Source: Actinobacteria bacterium 69-20
GTDB lineage: Bacteria > Actinomycetota > Actinomycetes > Mycobacteriales > Nakamurellaceae
Length of the DNA: 64,000 nt
Reading direction: 5' to 3'
Assembly: GCA_001897425.1 (NCBI GenBank)
Contig: MKSW01000022.1
Span: 49,846-113,845 of the forward strand
The notes beneath the pieces are model-generated. The model did not search any database and was not told the origin of the DNA. It was given only the letters and a program-made list of their open reading frames with translations. The translations under genes and the position numbers were made by a program. Positions 61,056-64,000 of the stretch are shown here, in pieces; position 1 is the first letter of the stretch, and the number at the start of each line of letters is the position of its first letter.

Positions 61056-64000
61056 ACACCCACTCCGACCTGCTGCATGGCGCGGTCGGTGAGCACACCG
61101 CGGAAGAACTCCTGCCACTCCGGGGAGTTGTTCGGATCCTGGGCGGCCAGTTGGATGGTCGCGTCCGGCATGCCGTCCACCATCGACGCGAAGACCTGCT
61201 TCTGCTGCTCGGTGGCGCCCACGAGCAGGCGCGCCTTGCCGCACTGACATTCCAGGTATTGAGCGAACGTCATCCGGTCCATGCCCATGGTGGAATTGTC
61301 CTGCACGGTGGGGCCGCTCGGCGCGGGGGCCGGGCTCGTCGCCGCCTTGTTGACCTCCGTCTTGCGCACCGAACGCTCGAACTTCTTGGTGCCCTTGAAC
61401 ATCATCTTCAGCCTCCACGCGACGCCGCGCTTGCCCTGGCCCGGCGCCGAGCCATCCATCGCGTTGCGATCGGTGGCCATCGTGCCGGTGGCCGACCACT
61501 TGTCGGTCGTGTGCTTCTTCGCGGTGCCGAGCAGGCTCTTCGCCTTGGCGGCCCACTTCTCGTAGAAGTACTGCGGGTCGGCGTCCTCGGCCATCTCGGC
61601 CAGCACGGCGGCCCTGATCTGCGTGAACAGGTGCTCGTTGCCGACATTCTTCGGATCGGGGTTGAGCTTGTCGAGATCGGCCCGGGAGATGCGCCCGCCG
61701 CCGAGTTCGTAATTGGCCAGGAACTGCTCGGCGATGGGATCGCCCTTGATCGCCCGGATGATGATCCCGTCGACGGCCATCGCCGGATCCTTCTCCAGCT
61801 GGTGCTCCGCCGCGCCCTCCAGCGCTTGCAGCGAGTCGCTCTGCGCCTCCTTGGTGATGGAGACCAGCACCTGGTCGGCGATGAAGTGCCCGACCGAGTG
61901 CAGCAGGTCGACCACCTTCACGCCGGCCTGCACGGCGGCCGGGATGCCGTACCCGCCGCCGGTCGCCACGGTGGCGATGCCGGTCGCGAAGTCGCTGATG
62001 GAGATCGCGGTGTTCCAGACGGCCTGCTCCAGGCCCTTGGTGTATGACTGCAGCACCCGCAGCAGCGGGTAGACCATGACGTCCGGTGTGCCCGCCTTGC
62101 CCTGGTCCTTCTGGCGCGCGCCGGCCAGCGCGGTATCGGTGTCCTGGACCCGGGTGGCGGACTGGCCCATGGTCATCGCGTTGGAGATCATGGACATCAC
62201 GGAGATGAAGATGTTGAAACCGGGGATGACGCTGCCCACGGCCGAGGTCACTCCGGGATCGATGAACTTCGCCAGGTTCGCGGTCGACGAGGCTGTCTTC
62301 GTGATCGCGGACAGTGCGTCCGCGGATGCCTTGGTGGCGGCCATGACGTTGCGCGGGCTGCGGTCGGCGTGCGCCTTCTGCACGGCCTGCGCGAAACGCA
62401 TGAGCGCCTGCGCGGTGGAGAAGAGGTCCGACAGGATGCTGGTCGAGGTCGAGATGCCTTCGCCAGCCTTGGTTTCCACCGACTTGGGAAGCACGCGTTC
62501 GTCGTCGTCCTTGAACTTCCCCTTCTTGACCCTGCTGACGGAATCCTCCACGGACTTGACGAATCCGCCGACGGGTCCGGGGATCTTCTGCTCGAGACCG
62601 CCGGTCGCTTCTGTCGGAGCGACCAGACCCTCCTGCAGTTTGTCGGTCTCCTTCTTGCCGGCCATATCCAGGATCTTGGACAGGCCGCCGAGCGCCTTCT
62701 CGCCCGCGCCGACGTACGGCGCCGCCGTGCCGGTCTTGTCTATCGCGTTGTCGAGCCCGGGGAGTTTCTGCGGCGGCGTGGGGTTCAACTGCTGGCGCTG
62801 GCGCGCGTCCTTCTTCGCCTGCGCGTCGAGCGGGCTGCCTGCCGGCGGGCGCTTCCCCTTGGCGGTGGCGTTGGCCGGGATGTCCCAGACGTTCTTCTGG
62901 GCCTGCGTCTCGGCCTCGGTGAGGCTGAGGTTGTCCGGCTCGCCCATCAGCCGATCGACCTCGACGACGAACGCCTCGTAGACCAGTTCGACACTCTTGG
63001 AGAGCATGGTGCCGCGCTGGTTCGCGTCGATGGTCGACTGCCGGACGTTCGCGCCGGTGCGGGCCTGGCGGACATCCCGGGTGAGCCGCTCGGCTGCCGT
63101 TTCACGCGGTGGACGAATGGCGCGGAGCTCCGGATCTGTGGTGTCGAGCCAGGTTTGTGTGTAGGCGCGGTCGCGCGCTTCGTCCTCGCCGAGGGATTCG
63201 ACAAGCATGGCGAACAGGTTCTTCTCCGCGGCGAGGGCCGCCTCGAACCGGGCGTTCAGATCGTTCGCCTTGCCCGACGTGACGGAGCCGCCGGTCTGCT
63301 CACCGCGGATCGCCTCGCGCATCTCGTCGCGCTTCGCGGTGCCGACCTCGCGCTCGCCCTTCAGCCGGGTCTTCTCGTCCTTGTAGTTCTTCTTGGACTG
63401 CTTCTCGTTCTCCTTGCGTTGCTGCTTCTCCTGTTTCGCCTTCTGCTGGGCGAGTTCCTTCGCCGGGTCCTTCTTGTCCCATGGCCAGCGGTGTGCGGTG
63501 CTCGTCGATTCGCTGCCGGCCCCCCGGCCGCCCTGGACGACATGGGCCAGCTCGTGCGCGAGCACGTGCTCGCCCTCGGCGGTGTCCGGCCGGAACTGGC
63601 CGGGGGCGAAGAAGATGTCCGATCCGCGGGTGAAGGCGCGCGCGGACATCGCCCCGGCGGCCGCGGCGGCCGGCGCGCCGTCGTGGATGCGCACGGCACC
63701 GAAACTGCGCCCGAAGGCCTGCTCCATCCGGCCGCGTACGGGGCCGGCGAGCGCGGTCCCACGGCTCGCGTCGATGGTGACGACGGTGCCGTGGTCGAGC
63801 TGCCCGCCAGCCAGGCCGATCTTCGGCGCTCCGGACGGGCCCGGCGCCGCTCCGGACGGTCCTGTCTCCGGTGCGGTGAGCCGGCGGATGCGGGCGAGCG
63901 CTGAATCGGCCATGCGATCGGCGGTGGCCTCGGCCGGATCGTCCGCGCGGCCCACCACGAGCCGATTCGATGCCGTACGGGGTTCGAGCGGAACGGGCCT
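61052..64000 (-). CDS. Very large DUF4157 (eCIS-core) putative effector; 5' end truncated by the window
   Basis: MEQAFGRSFGAVRIHDGAPAAAAAGAMSARAFTRGSDIFFAPGQFRPDTAEGEHVLAHELAHVVQGG (HExxH); frame stays open to 64000; central hydrophobic stretches. Confidence 0.85.
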   Translation of the reverse strand, partial: RPVPLEPRTASNRLVVGRADDPAEATADRMADSALARIRRLTAPETGPSGAAPGPSGAPKIGLAGGQLDHGTVVTIDASRGTALAGPVRGRMEQAFGRSFGAVRIHDGAPAAAAAGAMSARAFTRGSDIFFAPGQFRPDTAEGEHVLAHELAHVVQGGRGAGSESTSTAHRWPWDKKDPAKELAQQKAKQEKQQRKENEKQSKKNYKDEKTRLKGEREVGTAKRDEMREAIRGEQTGGSVTSGKANDLNARFEAALAAEKNLFAMLVESLGEDEARDRAYTQTWLDTTDPELRAIRPPRETAAERLTRDVRQARTGANVRQSTIDANQRGTMLSKSVELVYEAFVVEVDRLMGEPDNLSLTEAETQAQKNVWDIPANATAKGKRPPAGSPLDAQAKKDARQRQQLNPTPPQKLPGLDNAIDKTGTAAPYVGAGEKALGGLSKILDMAGKKETDKLQEGLVAPTEATGGLEQKIPGPVGGFVKSVEDSVSRVKKGKFKDDDERVLPKSVETKAGEGISTSTSILSDLFSTAQALMRFAQAVQKAHADRSPRNVMAATKASADALSAITKTASSTANLAKFIDPGVTSAVGSVIPGFNIFISVMSMISNAMTMGQSATRVQDTDTALAGARQKDQGKAGTPDVMVYPLLRVLQSYTKGLEQAVWNTAISISDFATGIATVATGGGYGIPAAVQAGVKVVDLLHSVGHFIADQVLVSITKEAQSDSLQALEGAAEHQLEKDPAMAVDGIIIRAIKGDPIAEQFLANYELGGGRISRADLDKLNPDPKNVGNEHLFTQIRAAVLAEMAEDADPQYFYEKWAAKAKSLLGTAKKHTTDKWSATGTMATDRNAMDGSAPGQGKRGVAWRLKMMFKGTKKFERSVRKTEVNKAATSPAPAPSGPTVQDNSTMGMDRMTFAQYLECQCGKARLLVGATEQQKQVFASMVDGMPDATIQLAAQDPNNSPEWQEFFRGVLTDRAMQQVGVGV

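Noticed and set aside
62369-63904. 511-aa plus-strand ORF opposite the large DUF4157 gene
   Set aside because: Antisense shadow; the minus frame carries the HExxH domain.
48000-64000. Complete contractile injection system in the window
   Set aside because: No sheath, tube, spike or baseplate protein could be recognised; only accessory and cargo-type genes are present.
1-64000. tRNA, rRNA or riboswitch genes
   Set aside because: No convincing cloverleaf, rRNA or known riboswitch consensus was seen by eye; a tRNAscan/Infernal run would be needed for certainty.

Overview
High-GC actinobacterial chromosome segment (taxon not identified). About 0-33 kb is metabolic and toxin-antitoxin (TA) territory: an AbiEi/DUF559-type protein, vapBC modules, a sugar ABC importer (binding protein + 2 permeases), a DUF4143 ATPase, a peptide ABC importer with a peptide/amino-acid catabolic cluster, an inositol (iol) operon, a degenerate-GGDEF/EAL protein and a cell-wall-binding-repeat protein. 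About 33.8-64 kb looks like the accessory and effector-cargo part of an extracellular contractile injection system (eCIS). It has a DUF4255 (Pvc16-like) gene leading an operon of three large single-pass membrane proteins with carboxypeptidase-regulatory-like repeats, a divergent Pvc15/Afp15-like AAA ATPase, three DUF4157 (eCIS-core, HExxH) proteins with different C-termini (lipase-like, ADP-ribosyltransferase, very large membrane-active-like), a second ADP-ribosyltransferase that lacks DUF4157, a chaperone-like protein coupled to the large effector, and an embedded two-component system. No tube, sheath or baseplate gene is in the window, so the eCIS reading rests on these accessory families. 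Non-coding highlights: (i) a 60-bp perfect palindrome (22-bp stem, 16-nt loop) inserted twice in frame inside a serine-hydrolase gene, with a compensatory stem change, plus an intergenic copy; (ii) a ~110-bp direct repeat bordering TA/ATPase cassettes near 0-8 kb; (iii) a 111-bp MITE with 16-bp perfect terminal inverted repeats and an 8-bp target duplication inserted into one repeat copy; (iv) an enriched GAGTATGACGCTGTTCGCGGC-like motif; (v) two TA toxin genes (vapC, hipA) broken by single frameshifts while their antitoxins are intact.
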